From a virus, in the IMG/VR virus record IMGVR_UViG_3300031586_000017, positions 1 to 31,728 of that record: a stretch of DNA of 31,728 nt, one strand, 5' to 3'. Positions within the stretch are counted from its first letter, which is position 1. The number at the start of each line of letters is the position of its first letter. Both the position numbers and the translations under genes were made by a program. Below the pieces are notes generated by a model. It saw only the letters and a program-made list of their open reading frames with translations, searched no databases and was not told the origin of the DNA. This document shows, in pieces, positions 14,793 through 20,394 of this stretch.

Positions 14793-15960
14793 CGCTTACC
14801 TCTTTGAACTCGCCCTCCACGATTCCGTGCTCCGGCAGTGCCGGCCTTTCCTCCGGCATGGTCAGCTGCGGGCCGTAGTCCCTGACCGCCTCGTGCATCT
14901 CGTCCGTCAGGACGTGTCTGTAGATGTCCGCGGTGGTGCCGACCGACGCGTGCCTGAGTATTTTGCTCACGACCTCCAGCTTCGCCCCATGGGACAGCGC
15001 GTAGGTCGCGAAAAAGTGGCGCAGCGTGTGGGGGTGAAAGTTCTTGAGGTCGTACTTCTGGCATGCCCGTTTGAGCGTCTTCTCGTACGAGGAGATGGAC
15101 CAGTATCCAGTCTTGCCTTTTCCGGGAAACACATACGGCGAGTCCTTTTCCGGATGGTCCTCCATCCAGCCTCGGAGCAGTTCCTCGGCCGCCGGTATCA
15201 TGGGCACGGTGCCTTCCTTGCCGCCGCCCATGCCTTTGCCCACCACGCGGAGCTCGTGCCTCGCGAACAAGACGCCGTCCTTCCGCATGCCGCAGGCTTC
15301 CGTGAGTCTCATGCCTGTCGTCGCCAGCAGCTGGGTCATGACCCTGTACTTCTGCGTCTGCTCGACGCCATGGCATCTGTACTCCAGCAGTTTGCAGACC
15401 TCCTCCAGCGTCGGCGGCTCCTTCGTGCGGCGCGGCACCCTGATGCTCTTGATGCCCGCGGTCGGGTCCACGTGCCAAAGGTTCTCTTCCTTCAGAAACG
15501 AGAACAGCGAGCGAAGCGCTTTTCGGTCTGTGGCTACTCTTGCCGGCGAGCACTCGCCCATTCTCTTCGCCAGCCACTGCTGCAGGTCCAGCCTGCTCGG
15601 GGCCGGGTTGTCCCGCAGGCACATGTTTATGGTGGACATGTACACCCGTATCGTCCCAGGCGAATAGCTCTCCTGCTTCAGTTTCGAGGTCCATAGCAGC
15701 ACTCCGTCCATCGGGCAGGATATTCGGGCCTTCCTTTCAGCGCCGACGTCTATCCCTTCACGGGTCGAGAGCTGCCTGACCAGCGAGGTCACCAACTCCA
15801 GGCTTGCCGGACTGAGTGCCATTATCGCGGAAACAATAGGCTCGAGTTCCTTGCCGACATTCACCTTCGTGTAGTCATTTCCTCCAGGGCACATATCCAT
15901 TATACCGCCTTCAGCACGCCCCGTTTGGCTGACGTCCCCTCGGGTTTCAGTTTTCTCCAT
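14782..15960 (-). CDS. int: Tyrosine recombinase / integrase
   Basis: A 392-residue recombinase. A SAM-like core-binding domain (about 83-165) is followed by the catalytic domain with R218 (ATTGMRLTEACGM), K242 (VGKGMGG), H311-R314 (HPHTLRH), H337 (LRHASVGTT) and the nucleophile Y347 (IYRHV). The full active-site set is present, so it should be functional. It probably integrates the phage into the host chromosome or resolves multimers. The ATG at 15960 has AAGGAGG and overlaps the upstream gene by 14 nt. No attachment site or excisionase is recognised. It lies inside a one-directional gene string and not at a module edge. Confidence 0.94.
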   Translation of the reverse strand: MEKTETRGDVSQTGRAEGGIMDMCPGGNDYTKVNVGKELEPIVSAIMALSPASLELVTSLVRQLSTREGIDVGAERKARISCPMDGVLLWTSKLKQESYSPGTIRVYMSTINMCLRDNPAPSRLDLQQWLAKRMGECSPARVATDRKALRSLFSFLKEENLWHVDPTAGIKSIRVPRRTKEPPTLEEVCKLLEYRCHGVEQTQKYRVMTQLLATTGMRLTEACGMRKDGVLFARHELRVVGKGMGGGKEGTVPMIPAAEELLRGWMEDHPEKDSPYVFPGKGKTGYWSISSYEKTLKRACQKYDLKNFHPHTLRHFFATYALSHGAKLEVVSKILRHASVGTTADIYRHVLTDEMHEAVRDYGPQLTMPEERPALPEHGIVEGEFKEVSDEN

Positions 15961-16219
15961 CGTTCACCTCCTTCATTATGCCTAACTTCTCGAACCTCCA
16001 GCGCAGTGCGACTCTGAGTATTGCCGCAACCGACTCCTTCGGTCCCTCGAAATAGAAGAGTTTTGACTTGCCTTGCCTGCGCATCATTACCGGGTAGCGA
16101 ACCGCGACGGCCTTCCACTCTTCCCTCAGTCGCGTGATGCTTATCCGTGATGGCCATCCGCGGAGCACGTAACCGCCGCCTTTATCGTAGAATATCCCTG
16201 GTGCGATTGTCCTATCCAT
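15947..16219 (-). CDS. Hypothetical protein (90 aa)
   Basis: Unknown protein just upstream of the integrase. It is basic and probably alpha/beta, with GIFYDKGGGYVLRGW early and a helical SVAAILRVALRWRFEKLG near the end. The start at 16219 has GAGG in its leader and overlaps the zinc protein gene by 8 nt. Its last codons contain the integrase ribosome binding site. A recombination directionality factor would fit by size and place, but there is no motif to prove it. Confidence 0.65.
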   Translation of the reverse strand: MDRTIAPGIFYDKGGGYVLRGWPSRISITRLREEWKAVAVRYPVMMRRQGKSKLFYFEGPKESVAAILRVALRWRFEKLGIMKEVNDGEN

Positions 16220-16436
16220 CGTTCGCCTCTTTCCTTGAGTTTTCGTAGATGTGTTTCACGCAATACGGCACGCCGTTGACCATCAGTCGGGTCGGCTCGC
16301 CGCAAGTGCGACACTTTAACGACAGCCAGCGCTCAGCACATACGGCGCATAAAACCGGATGCCCGAAGATTGCCGCTAACAGTCTGTCCTCCCGCGTCGC
16401 CTTAGCTCCGCACTCTGTACATTTGACTGTTTCCAT
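16212..16436 (-). CDS. Double zinc-ribbon protein (74 aa)
   Basis: Starts at ATG 16436 behind AAAGGAG. Metal ligands form two likely sites: C6/C9 and C30/C33, C42/C45 and C59/H62. This is a typical small zinc-ribbon protein. It is the first gene after the best sigma-70 promoter in the window (16455-16483), which would drive this gene, the 90-aa gene and the integrase. A frame extending 38 codons upstream crosses that promoter and is rejected. Function unknown, possibly a regulator. Confidence 0.75.
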   Translation of the reverse strand: METVKCTECGAKATREDRLLAAIFGHPVLCAVCAERWLSLKCRTCGEPTRLMVNGVPYCVKHIYENSRKEANDG

Positions 16437-16454
16437 CCTTGTCTCCTTTCCTAT

Positions 16455-16483
16455 ATTATAGTCCCTGGCTGGCCGTTTGTAAA
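16455..16483 (-). promoter_or_regulatory. Strong sigma-70 promoter
   Basis: Minus strand: TTTACA (16483-16478), a 17-bp spacer and TATAAT (16460-16455). This is a near-consensus promoter with optimal spacing. The start site would be about 12 nt before the ATG at 16436, giving a very short leader that holds only the ribosome binding site. It would direct the zinc-ribbon protein, the 90-aa protein and the integrase. Confidence 0.8.
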
Positions 16484-16570
16484 TAGTCTGCGTCCGTACG
16501 TTGCCTGGGCCTCTTTTGGCCTCCGTCCGCTCCCTATTCGGCCAGTTCATATCGCCGAATCTGCAGGCCT

Positions 16571-16586
16571 GTAACCGCTAGGTTAC
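16571..16586. repeat. Inverted repeat GTAACC-GCTA-GGTTAC
   Basis: Two 6-bp arms with a 4-bp centre, in the gap between the lipoprotein stop (16600) and the promoter at 16483. There is no T-run, so it is a weak terminator at best. A repressor operator for the integrase promoter or a recombinase site are the other readings. Confidence 0.4.
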
Positions 16587-16599
16587 GAGACTTCCATGG

Positions 16600-17100
16600 T
16601 CAGTCTCCCATCCGCTCCAGGCCATGCACCAGGACTGCGGTCGGCCGCCCGACCATGGACGGCGGGACGCTGTAGTGCACCCAGGCCAGTCCGGACGTCA
16701 CCGCCGGGATTGCCCTGCACGTGAGCACGAGGCCTGTCCCGTCGGTGAACAGTAGGACGGTCGTCTGGGCTGTCCTGCCCAGGGTCCGGCTACTGCCCGA
16801 TGAAGTCACGCCAGCAAGGATGGCGGTCACTGTGTAGTGGACCCGCTGACCGACCTCGTCACGCTCGACATAGCTGAACGAGCCTACGGGCATGGGTGGG
16901 TAGGTCTCTGGCTGGTCTATGTTAATGGTCTCCGACACTGCTGTCGGGCTGGCTTGTGACTGAACCTGGACTCTGAGCTTGCCTTGGGCGGCCACCTGCT
17001 CGGGAACGTAGCCCGGCAATTCGCGCGCGGTGCTGGGTCCACAGGACGCGAGCAGCATCAGGCACAGGGCCACAGTGGCCAATGTCAACTTGGCTCTCAT
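16600..17100 (-). CDS. Predicted phage lipoprotein
   Basis: A 166-residue exported protein. The basic start (MRAK) is followed by a hydrophobic core and the lipobox LLASC with C20, so signal peptidase II processing is likely. The mature part is beta-rich (VHYTVTAILAGVTSS, TAQTTVLLFTDGTGLVLTC) without a known domain. The ATG at 17100 has AAGGAGG. An earlier in-frame Met lacks such a site. Phage lipoproteins often act in superinfection exclusion, but nothing here proves that. It is flanked by non-coding gaps on both sides, as a moron would be. Confidence 0.78.
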   Translation of the reverse strand: MRAKLTLATVALCLMLLASCGPSTARELPGYVPEQVAAQGKLRVQVQSQASPTAVSETINIDQPETYPPMPVGSFSYVERDEVGQRVHYTVTAILAGVTSSGSSRTLGRTAQTTVLLFTDGTGLVLTCRAIPAVTSGLAWVHYSVPPSMVGRPTAVLVHGLERMGD

Positions 17101-17152
17101 CTGTCCTCCTTTTCCGGAGAGTCCTCCAGGCGAGCGGGGCAAGCCTTCTTTT

Positions 17153-17320
17153 CTAGTCTTTTGGGCCTGGCACATAATGCCTACTAGGCATATCAAGTCT
17201 ATGATTGACCTGAGCGATGAGGCGGTCTAACTCGGTCGACTCATCGGCCGTCAGCCTCAATTCGAAATACACTTTAGCTTCAAGCTCCTCAATTCTTGAC
17301 TTCTCGTAGCTATTAGTCAT
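17153..17320 (-). CDS. Small helical protein (55 aa)
   Basis: Starts at ATG 17320 with AAAGGAGG upstream. The middle is a charged helix that may form a coiled coil (YEKSRIEELEAKVYFELRL, then DESTELDRLIAQVNHRL). The start overlaps the stop of the short remnant frame 17317-17388 as ATGA. Function unknown. Confidence 0.65.
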   Translation of the reverse strand: MTNSYEKSRIEELEAKVYFELRLTADESTELDRLIAQVNHRLDMPSRHYVPGPKD

Positions 17321-17388
17321 CTTTGCCTCCTTTCGCCGCATTCGCCGGAGCCGCAGGACGCGAATTCTGGAGTCGAGAGTACAATCAT
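17317..17388 (-). pseudogene. Remnant copy of the 3338-3652 gene start (23 codons)
   Basis: The frame reads MIVLSTPEFAS then GSGEC before a stop. It matches the N-terminus of the 104-aa protein encoded at 3338-3652 (MTVLSSPGFAS...GLGEYG). It keeps an ATGA overlap with the following 55-aa gene, so it might still be translated as an upstream peptide, but it has no good ribosome binding site. I read it as a decayed duplicate. Confidence 0.6.
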
Positions 17389-17420
17389 AAAAGCCATGGG
17401 TCCGAAGTGCCCAGATTCTT
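17337..17420. repeat. Duplicated ligase/hypothetical junction
   Basis: This 84-bp stretch aligns without gaps to 3601-3684, with about 61 of 84 identical positions by hand count. The copied segment spans the end of the ligase gene (AGAATCTGGGC shared on the minus strand) and the first codons of the next gene. The best-matching blocks are at both ends and around the start codon. Confidence 0.65.
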
Positions 17421-17703
17421 ATTCTGGCCTGAGCGACAGCTTGTCGTCCACCGTCAGATGCGCATCCTTATAGTAGCCGCCACCGACTCGCACCCATTCA
17501 CTATGGGCAGGCGAGTACTCCTGCTTATCGAATCTCATCAAGACCTCACGCCTGAACGAAATGTCCTGGAGTTTCAGTCTGTACTCCCGTATCTTACCGT
17601 CCAGCTCGGTGGATTTCCGCATGTGGCCGTACCTGTCAAGCGTCCAGCCGTGCCTTTTGGCCCACTCGATGACCTGGGCCTTAGTCATTCCTGTCTTGCT
17701 CAT
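17419..17703 (-). CDS. Hypothetical protein (94 aa)
   Basis: A soluble basic protein. The first part (MTKAQVIEWAKRHGWTLDRYGH) looks like a small helical domain. The rest has YRLKLQDISFRREV and a Tyr/Gly-rich segment WVRVGGGYYKD. I recall similar small proteins of unknown function in other phages. The ATG at 17703 has GGGAGG about 10 nt upstream and overlaps the preceding stop as ATGA. Confidence 0.65.
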   Translation of the reverse strand: MSKTGMTKAQVIEWAKRHGWTLDRYGHMRKSTELDGKIREYRLKLQDISFRREVLMRFDKQEYSPAHSEWVRVGGGYYKDAHLTVDDKLSLRPE

Positions 17704-17972
17704 GTCAGTCTACCTCCCAGCCGGTCTACCTCCCAGCCGGCATTGAATATGGCCTCAAATGATTCGAACTCAACCTTGGGCTTGTCTACCAACATATCCT
17801 TCAGCACACCGCTGCTCAAGTCAAGCATATTGACCAGATATATGATAGGCTTGCCATCGGCCGTCAGTATGCCACAACTTCCTGCGGCGTGTTTCACCAC
17901 AGGCAATACAGGCCACATCGGCCAGCTTCCAGGGTCTTTCATCATCTTGACTTCCTCAGTCATGCTTCTCAT
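17700..17972 (-). CDS. Hypothetical protein (90 aa) extended by a tandem repeat
   Basis: Starts at ATG 17972 behind GGAAGGAGG. The body has GSCGILTADGKPIIYLVNMLD and VEFESFEAIFNAGWEVD. The last seven codons (RLGGRLT) come from the second copy of a 16-bp tandem repeat, and without it the protein would end at WEVD. The stop overlaps the next ATG as ATGA. Function unknown. Confidence 0.65.
   Translation of the reverse strand: MRSMTEEVKMMKDPGSWPMWPVLPVVKHAAGSCGILTADGKPIIYLVNMLDLSSGVLKDMLVDKPKVEFESFEAIFNAGWEVDRLGGRLT
17708..17739. repeat. 16-bp perfect tandem duplication
   Basis: GTCTACCTCCCAGCCG occurs twice head to tail. It carries the ribosome binding site of the 17703 gene on the minus strand (GGGAGGTAGAC). 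Because 16 is not a multiple of three, the copy changes the C-terminus and stop of the upstream gene. Confidence 0.85.
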
Positions 17973-18064
17973 CTTGCACCTCCTTCCGCGGCGCCTCTGG
18001 GCGTCACGCTTCGGCCCACCGGCTTGCATGGCTGTCGATGGGCCGCGTGCCTAACGCTCAGGTG

Positions 18065-18502
18065 TTACTGGTCGTGTCCGGTCTCTTCGGGCTGGGTCTC
18101 CTGCGTCTCCGCGGGAGGCTCTTCCGTTTTGGCCGCGGCGTCAGCCTTAGCTTTTTCGGCCTTCTCCTTCTTGGCCTTGTCGGCGGCCGCCTTCTTGGCC
18201 TTGTCGGCCTTAGCCTTGTCGGCCGCCTTCTTTGCGGCTGCCTTCTCCTTGACCTTCGCCTCGCGCTCGGTCTTCTTGGTCGCCTTCTCGGCTTCCCTGG
18301 CCTCACGGTTGGCCTTCTGCTCCTTGAGGAACTTGCTGGGCGGGAGGGCTATGACCTCGAGAGGCAGGTTGTAGTGGGCGGCGACAGCCTCGTTGATGAA
18401 GGTGTCCCAGCTCATGTCGTTGCCTTTGGTCTTGTTGAGAAGAGCGAGCCCCTTCTCGGTGGTCCGGGCTGAGTAGACAAAATGCTTTTTGGTCTCTGGC
18501 AT
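18065..18502 (-). CDS. Lys/Ala-rich protein with RHH-like N-terminus
   Basis: A 145-residue protein starting at ATG 18502 with AGGAGG upstream. Residues 5-50 may form a small DNA-binding unit (HFVYSARTTEKGLALL, SWDTFINEAVAAHYNLP, recalling ribbon-helix-helix proteins). From about 60 to 130 the chain is an extreme Lys/Ala/Glu repeat of the KAKADKAKK type, like histone H1 or TolA-like tails, and it ends in an acidic Glu/Thr/Gln tail. It may coat or condense DNA. A bulged hairpin lies 17 nt before the start, as for two nearby genes. Confidence 0.75.
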   Translation of the reverse strand: MPETKKHFVYSARTTEKGLALLNKTKGNDMSWDTFINEAVAAHYNLPLEVIALPPSKFLKEQKANREAREAEKATKKTEREAKVKEKAAAKKAADKAKADKAKKAAADKAKKEKAEKAKADAAAKTEEPPAETQETQPEETGHDQ

Positions 18503-18679
18503 CTTGCGCCTCCTGAGGAGCCTTCCGAGTCTCACGGTAAGGGCTTATCCTCCGAGCCTCGCCGGCCCGCTGCCGCACACATGTCCTCGATGAATCTTCC
18601 CTCTCAGTCCCTCCTGAGTGGAGGGTGTCCCGATACTCTCAAGACAGTCCATATGTGCGGAGTGCCAACCGGTCAGGTG
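18503..18679 (-). other. Intergenic leader region with hairpins
   Basis: A 177-bp gap between the 66-aa gene and the Lys/Ala-rich gene. Apart from the bulged hairpin at 18520-18544 it contains a second stem-loop at about 18601-18627 (CTCAG, six bases, CTGAG inside CCCT/AGGG). A 35-codon ATG frame here has no ribosome site and is not called. The first bases after the upstream stop repeat the sequence after the 18065 gene's stop. Confidence 0.4.
18520..18544 (-). promoter_or_regulatory. Bulged hairpin in 5' leader, copy 1
   Basis: On the minus strand: GCC, bulged C, TT, bulged A, CCG, loop TGAGACT, CGG, AA, GGC. It is separated from the ATG at 18502 by exactly 17 nt that hold the AGGAGG site. 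Copies 2 and 3 at 18898 and 19516 share loop, bulges and spacing. This copy pairs T-A where the others pair C-G. Confidence 0.7.
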
Positions 18680-18880
18680 TTACTTGACCTGGGCGACAAG
18701 CAGCCGGCACAGCCGCTTGTAGCCTGCGACCGCGAAGTGGGCCTTCATCCAGGCGGCCACCGTCTGGACGGCGTCCTTGTCGAGTGCCTGGAGCTCCTCC
18801 TCGGCGTCCTTGGCAGCGGCGTCCATCTTATCCATGATTGCCTGCCGTTCCGGGGTCCTTTCCTTCGAGTCTTTTGGCAT
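18680..18880 (-). CDS. Small helical protein (66 aa)
   Basis: Starts at ATG 18880 with AAGGAG six nt upstream. It is charged and helical throughout (ERQAIMDKMDAAAKDAEEELQALDKDAV), then AAWMKAHFAVAGYKRLCRLLVAQ at the end. The leader has hairpin copy 2. The sequence after its stop (TAA then CACCTGA) repeats that after the Lys/Ala-rich gene. Function unknown. Confidence 0.7.
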   Translation of the reverse strand: MPKDSKERTPERQAIMDKMDAAAKDAEEELQALDKDAVQTVAAWMKAHFAVAGYKRLCRLLVAQVK

Positions 18881-18897
18881 GCGTTCTCCTTCGCCGC

Positions 18898-18922
18898 GCC
18901 CTCCGGGTCTCACGGTAGGGGC
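18898..18922 (-). promoter_or_regulatory. Bulged hairpin in 5' leader, copy 2
   Basis: On the minus strand: GCC, bulged C, CT, bulged A, CCG, loop TGAGACC, CGG, AG, GGC. It lies exactly 17 nt before the ATG at 18880. Differences from copy 1 include a compensated pair (C-G for T-A) in the outer stem. Confidence 0.7.
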
Positions 18923-18942
18923 TTACCGGCCAGGTCGAAATG

Positions 18943-19278
18943 TCAGTTCTGGTAACCGTATTGCGGCTCCGTGTACTCGACACTGTCTACGGTGTGGACG
19001 ACGTAGTGGACGTGCTCTTCGCCGACCAGGCACATAAAGCCCAGAAGCGCCTCGTCCGCGGTGTTAAAGGCCCATGTCTTGATGCCATTGGAACTTTCGA
19101 GCTTGCGGCTGATGTCCTTGACCCAAGGCTGGGCCTCCGCCCGCTCCCTGGCCTGCGGGATGTCGTGGCCGATGTCCCAAGGCTGCCTCTCGATGCCTTG
19201 CTCCTCCAGCTCGGCCAGTTGCCTGCACTGCCTGCAGGCTTCTTTGCCGCCTTTCCAGACGCAATTGTCGCAGTCCAT
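18943..19278 (-). CDS. Hypothetical protein with N-terminal zinc knuckle (111 aa)
   Basis: Starts at ATG 19278 with AAAGGAGG upstream. C3, C6, C15 and C18 (CDNC, CRQC) form a four-cysteine site at the N-terminus. The C-terminal half resembles a small alpha/beta domain (FNTADEALLGFMCLVGEEHVHYVVHTVDS). This gene does not have the bulged hairpin. Its leader instead has a 12-bp inverted repeat. Confidence 0.7.
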   Translation of the reverse strand: MDCDNCVWKGGKEACRQCRQLAELEEQGIERQPWDIGHDIPQARERAEAQPWVKDISRKLESSNGIKTWAFNTADEALLGFMCLVGEEHVHYVVHTVDSVEYTEPQYGYQN

Positions 19279-19319
19279 GCTTGCCTCCTTTTGTCGTACT
19301 TGGGCTAACTGGCCCATTG

Positions 19320-19386
19320 CAGCCCAGGTCAATCACAGACGCGCTACTCTCCCAAAGGTGAATTTGCCGTCTCCTGACCTGGGCTG
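19320..19386. repeat. 12-bp inverted repeat with 43-bp spacer
   Basis: CAGCCCAGGTCA at 19320-19331 and TGACCTGGGCTG at 19375-19386 are perfect inverse copies. They frame the gap between the membrane micro-ORF and the zinc-knuckle gene. The core TGACCTGGGC recurs at 18685-18694. An operator pair or recombinase arm site is possible. Confidence 0.5.
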
Positions 19387-19396
19387 GGTCGGCTCG

Positions 19397-19498
19397 TTAG
19401 AGCGTGTTCTGCAGGTAGACCACCAGCCCGGCCATCACGGGAAGTGACAGAAGGGCCATCGTCTCCAGCACGCGGCCAACCATCTGGTTGACCTTCAT
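19397..19498 (-). CDS. Small membrane peptide (33 aa)
   Basis: Starts at ATG 19498 with AGGAGG upstream and ends with TAA at 19397. The second half is one hydrophobic helix (MALLSLPVMAGLVVYLQ). The leader has hairpin copy 3 at the same 17-nt spacing as in two other genes, which is strong support for real translation. Function unknown. Confidence 0.65.
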   Translation of the reverse strand: MKVNQMVGRVLETMALLSLPVMAGLVVYLQNTL

Positions 19499-19515
19499 CG
19501 TTTGCCTCCTGAGGC

Positions 19516-19540
19516 GCCCTCCGGGTCTCACGGTAGGGGC
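19516..19540 (-). promoter_or_regulatory. Bulged hairpin in 5' leader, copy 3
   Basis: Identical to copy 2 over its 25 bases: GCC stem, bulged C and A, CCG/CGG inner stem and TGAGACC loop. It is exactly 17 nt before the ATG at 19498. Confidence 0.7.
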
Positions 19541-19666
19541 TTGTCCTCGTATGGGTCGCCAGACCCGAACGCCTCCCGAGTCCGTGTCCCAGCGGGTCCT
19601 CTTCGTCTCCGCCTCGTCCGTGCCTCCGCCTCTTCGGCTTTGGCCCAGCCCGCGAGTCGGGAAGCT

Positions 19667-20261
19667 GTCGCATCAGGCGACGTACGTATTATTGTAGTCA
19701 GTCGGACGCCTCTGTCTCGGCGTTGCCAACGCGGCCTTCATGGACCGCGCCATCGACATCCGACCGACTGTCTGCTTTCTGTTTAACCCAGGCCGCATAC
19801 CCTATAGCTGGAATCCGTCTCGTCCGCTTGCCTTTCGGCAGTCCGGTTCGGGTATGGTCACGGCCGCATCGCCGGTGTTTGTGCGGCCTGGGGACCCAAA
19901 TGACACTGGAATGCAGACTTAACCTGCCGTAGCAGATGCCTCGTGACCTTGCCCTGCGTTTCGCAGATGGCCATCTGGGCAACCCTCGGCTGGCGCTCCG
20001 TCTGCCATGTCCGCGAGGACTTACTTGAGTCCAGCCCTTGGCCTCACGGCCTGAGCATTCATCCCAATGCCTCGACTTACAGTCTGGTCTGACCGTACCC
20101 CAATCTTCGGGTTGAGCGACCTCCAATATTCAGAGGCTCTTGCCCCGCTCGTCTCGGCGACTCTCCCGAGACCCGGCCGACCAGGTCGTCTCCGCCTGCT
20201 CTTCCGGCTTTAGTGTTCTGAGGCCTTCGTCTTTCGCGGCCACCGTCGTCGTCTTATTTAA
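19667..20261 (-). ncRNA. Candidate large structured non-coding RNA
   Basis: About 600 nt without a credible protein gene but dense in pairing. Small minus-strand hairpins with stable loops: GGCC-GTGA-GGCC (20040-20051), TGCC-GAAA-GGCA (19829-19840), CTGC-TACG-GCAG (19924-19935). Longer stems: GTCTCGG/CCGAGAC (20151-20172), GAGCG plus ACCTC with partners (20114-20150) and GGCCGCA/TGCGGCC (19862-19888). Long-range stems: 19856-19862 with 19942-19948 (7 bp), 19796-19802 with 19850-19856 (7 bp) and 19696-19710 with 19755-19769 (15 bp with G-U pairs). Segments 19787-19797 and 19882-19892 offer an 11-bp alternative pairing. A TATAAT box lies just upstream. Size and phage setting recall GOLLD or ROOL RNAs, but identity is not shown and the ends are approximate. 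Confidence 0.6.
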
Positions 20262-20267
20262 CCTTAC

Positions 20268-20296
20268 ATTATAATCATATTGCTGTATTCGGCCTA
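20268..20296 (-). promoter_or_regulatory. Candidate promoter of the structured RNA
   Basis: A perfect TATAAT at 20273-20268 on the minus strand, with TGAT just upstream, close to an extended -10. The -35 region at 17 bp (TAGGCC) is poor. Transcription would begin about 20261 and enter the paired region directly. It follows the terminator of the vsr-like gene, so a new transcript is expected here. Confidence 0.45.
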
Positions 20297-20342
20297 TGGG
20301 AATGGGTCATAAGTCCTATTTTGGCCTAGTACCTTAGTCCTA

Positions 20343-20367
20343 CATAACAAGAAAGGCCCGAAGGCCT
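20343..20367 (-). terminator. Intrinsic terminator after the Vsr-like gene
   Basis: On the minus strand AGGCC, TTCG tetraloop, GGCCT and then TTCTTGTT. A stable UUCG hairpin with a T-rich tail about 28 nt after the stop codon at 20395 is a typical rho-independent terminator. Confidence 0.75.
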
Positions 20368-20394
20368 GTCACGCGCGTATATAATGTATGTCTG

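Noticed and set aside
14789-15694. A 301-codon minus-strand frame within the integrase gene
   Set aside because: It is out of phase with the integrase, Gly/Arg-rich and has no motif. It arises from high GC content.
4742-16576. Shared 12-mer GGTTACAGGCCT (4742-4753 plus, 16565-16576 minus)
   Set aside because: A match of 12 bases is expected by chance many times in a window of this size, and it is not tied to a common feature.
18058-18306. An 82-codon Arg/Pro frame opposite phase to the Lys/Ala-rich gene
   Set aside because: It is the shifted reading of the GCC/AAG repeats of the real gene.
18580-18650. 35-codon frame from the ATG near 18648
   Set aside because: No ribosome binding site and no recognisable feature.
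19698-20126. A 142-codon minus-strand frame in the structured region
   Set aside because: It begins with TTG without a ribosome site, and is Arg-rich and domain-free. The stems cross it without respect to codons. Kept only as a fallback if the RNA idea fails.
19667-20261. tmRNA, RNase P RNA, group I/II intron or tRNA
   Set aside because: I did not find the tmRNA tag frame and TTCGAATC arm, the RNase P GAGGAAAGUCC box, intron P7 or domain V sequences, or a cloverleaf with CCA-type end.
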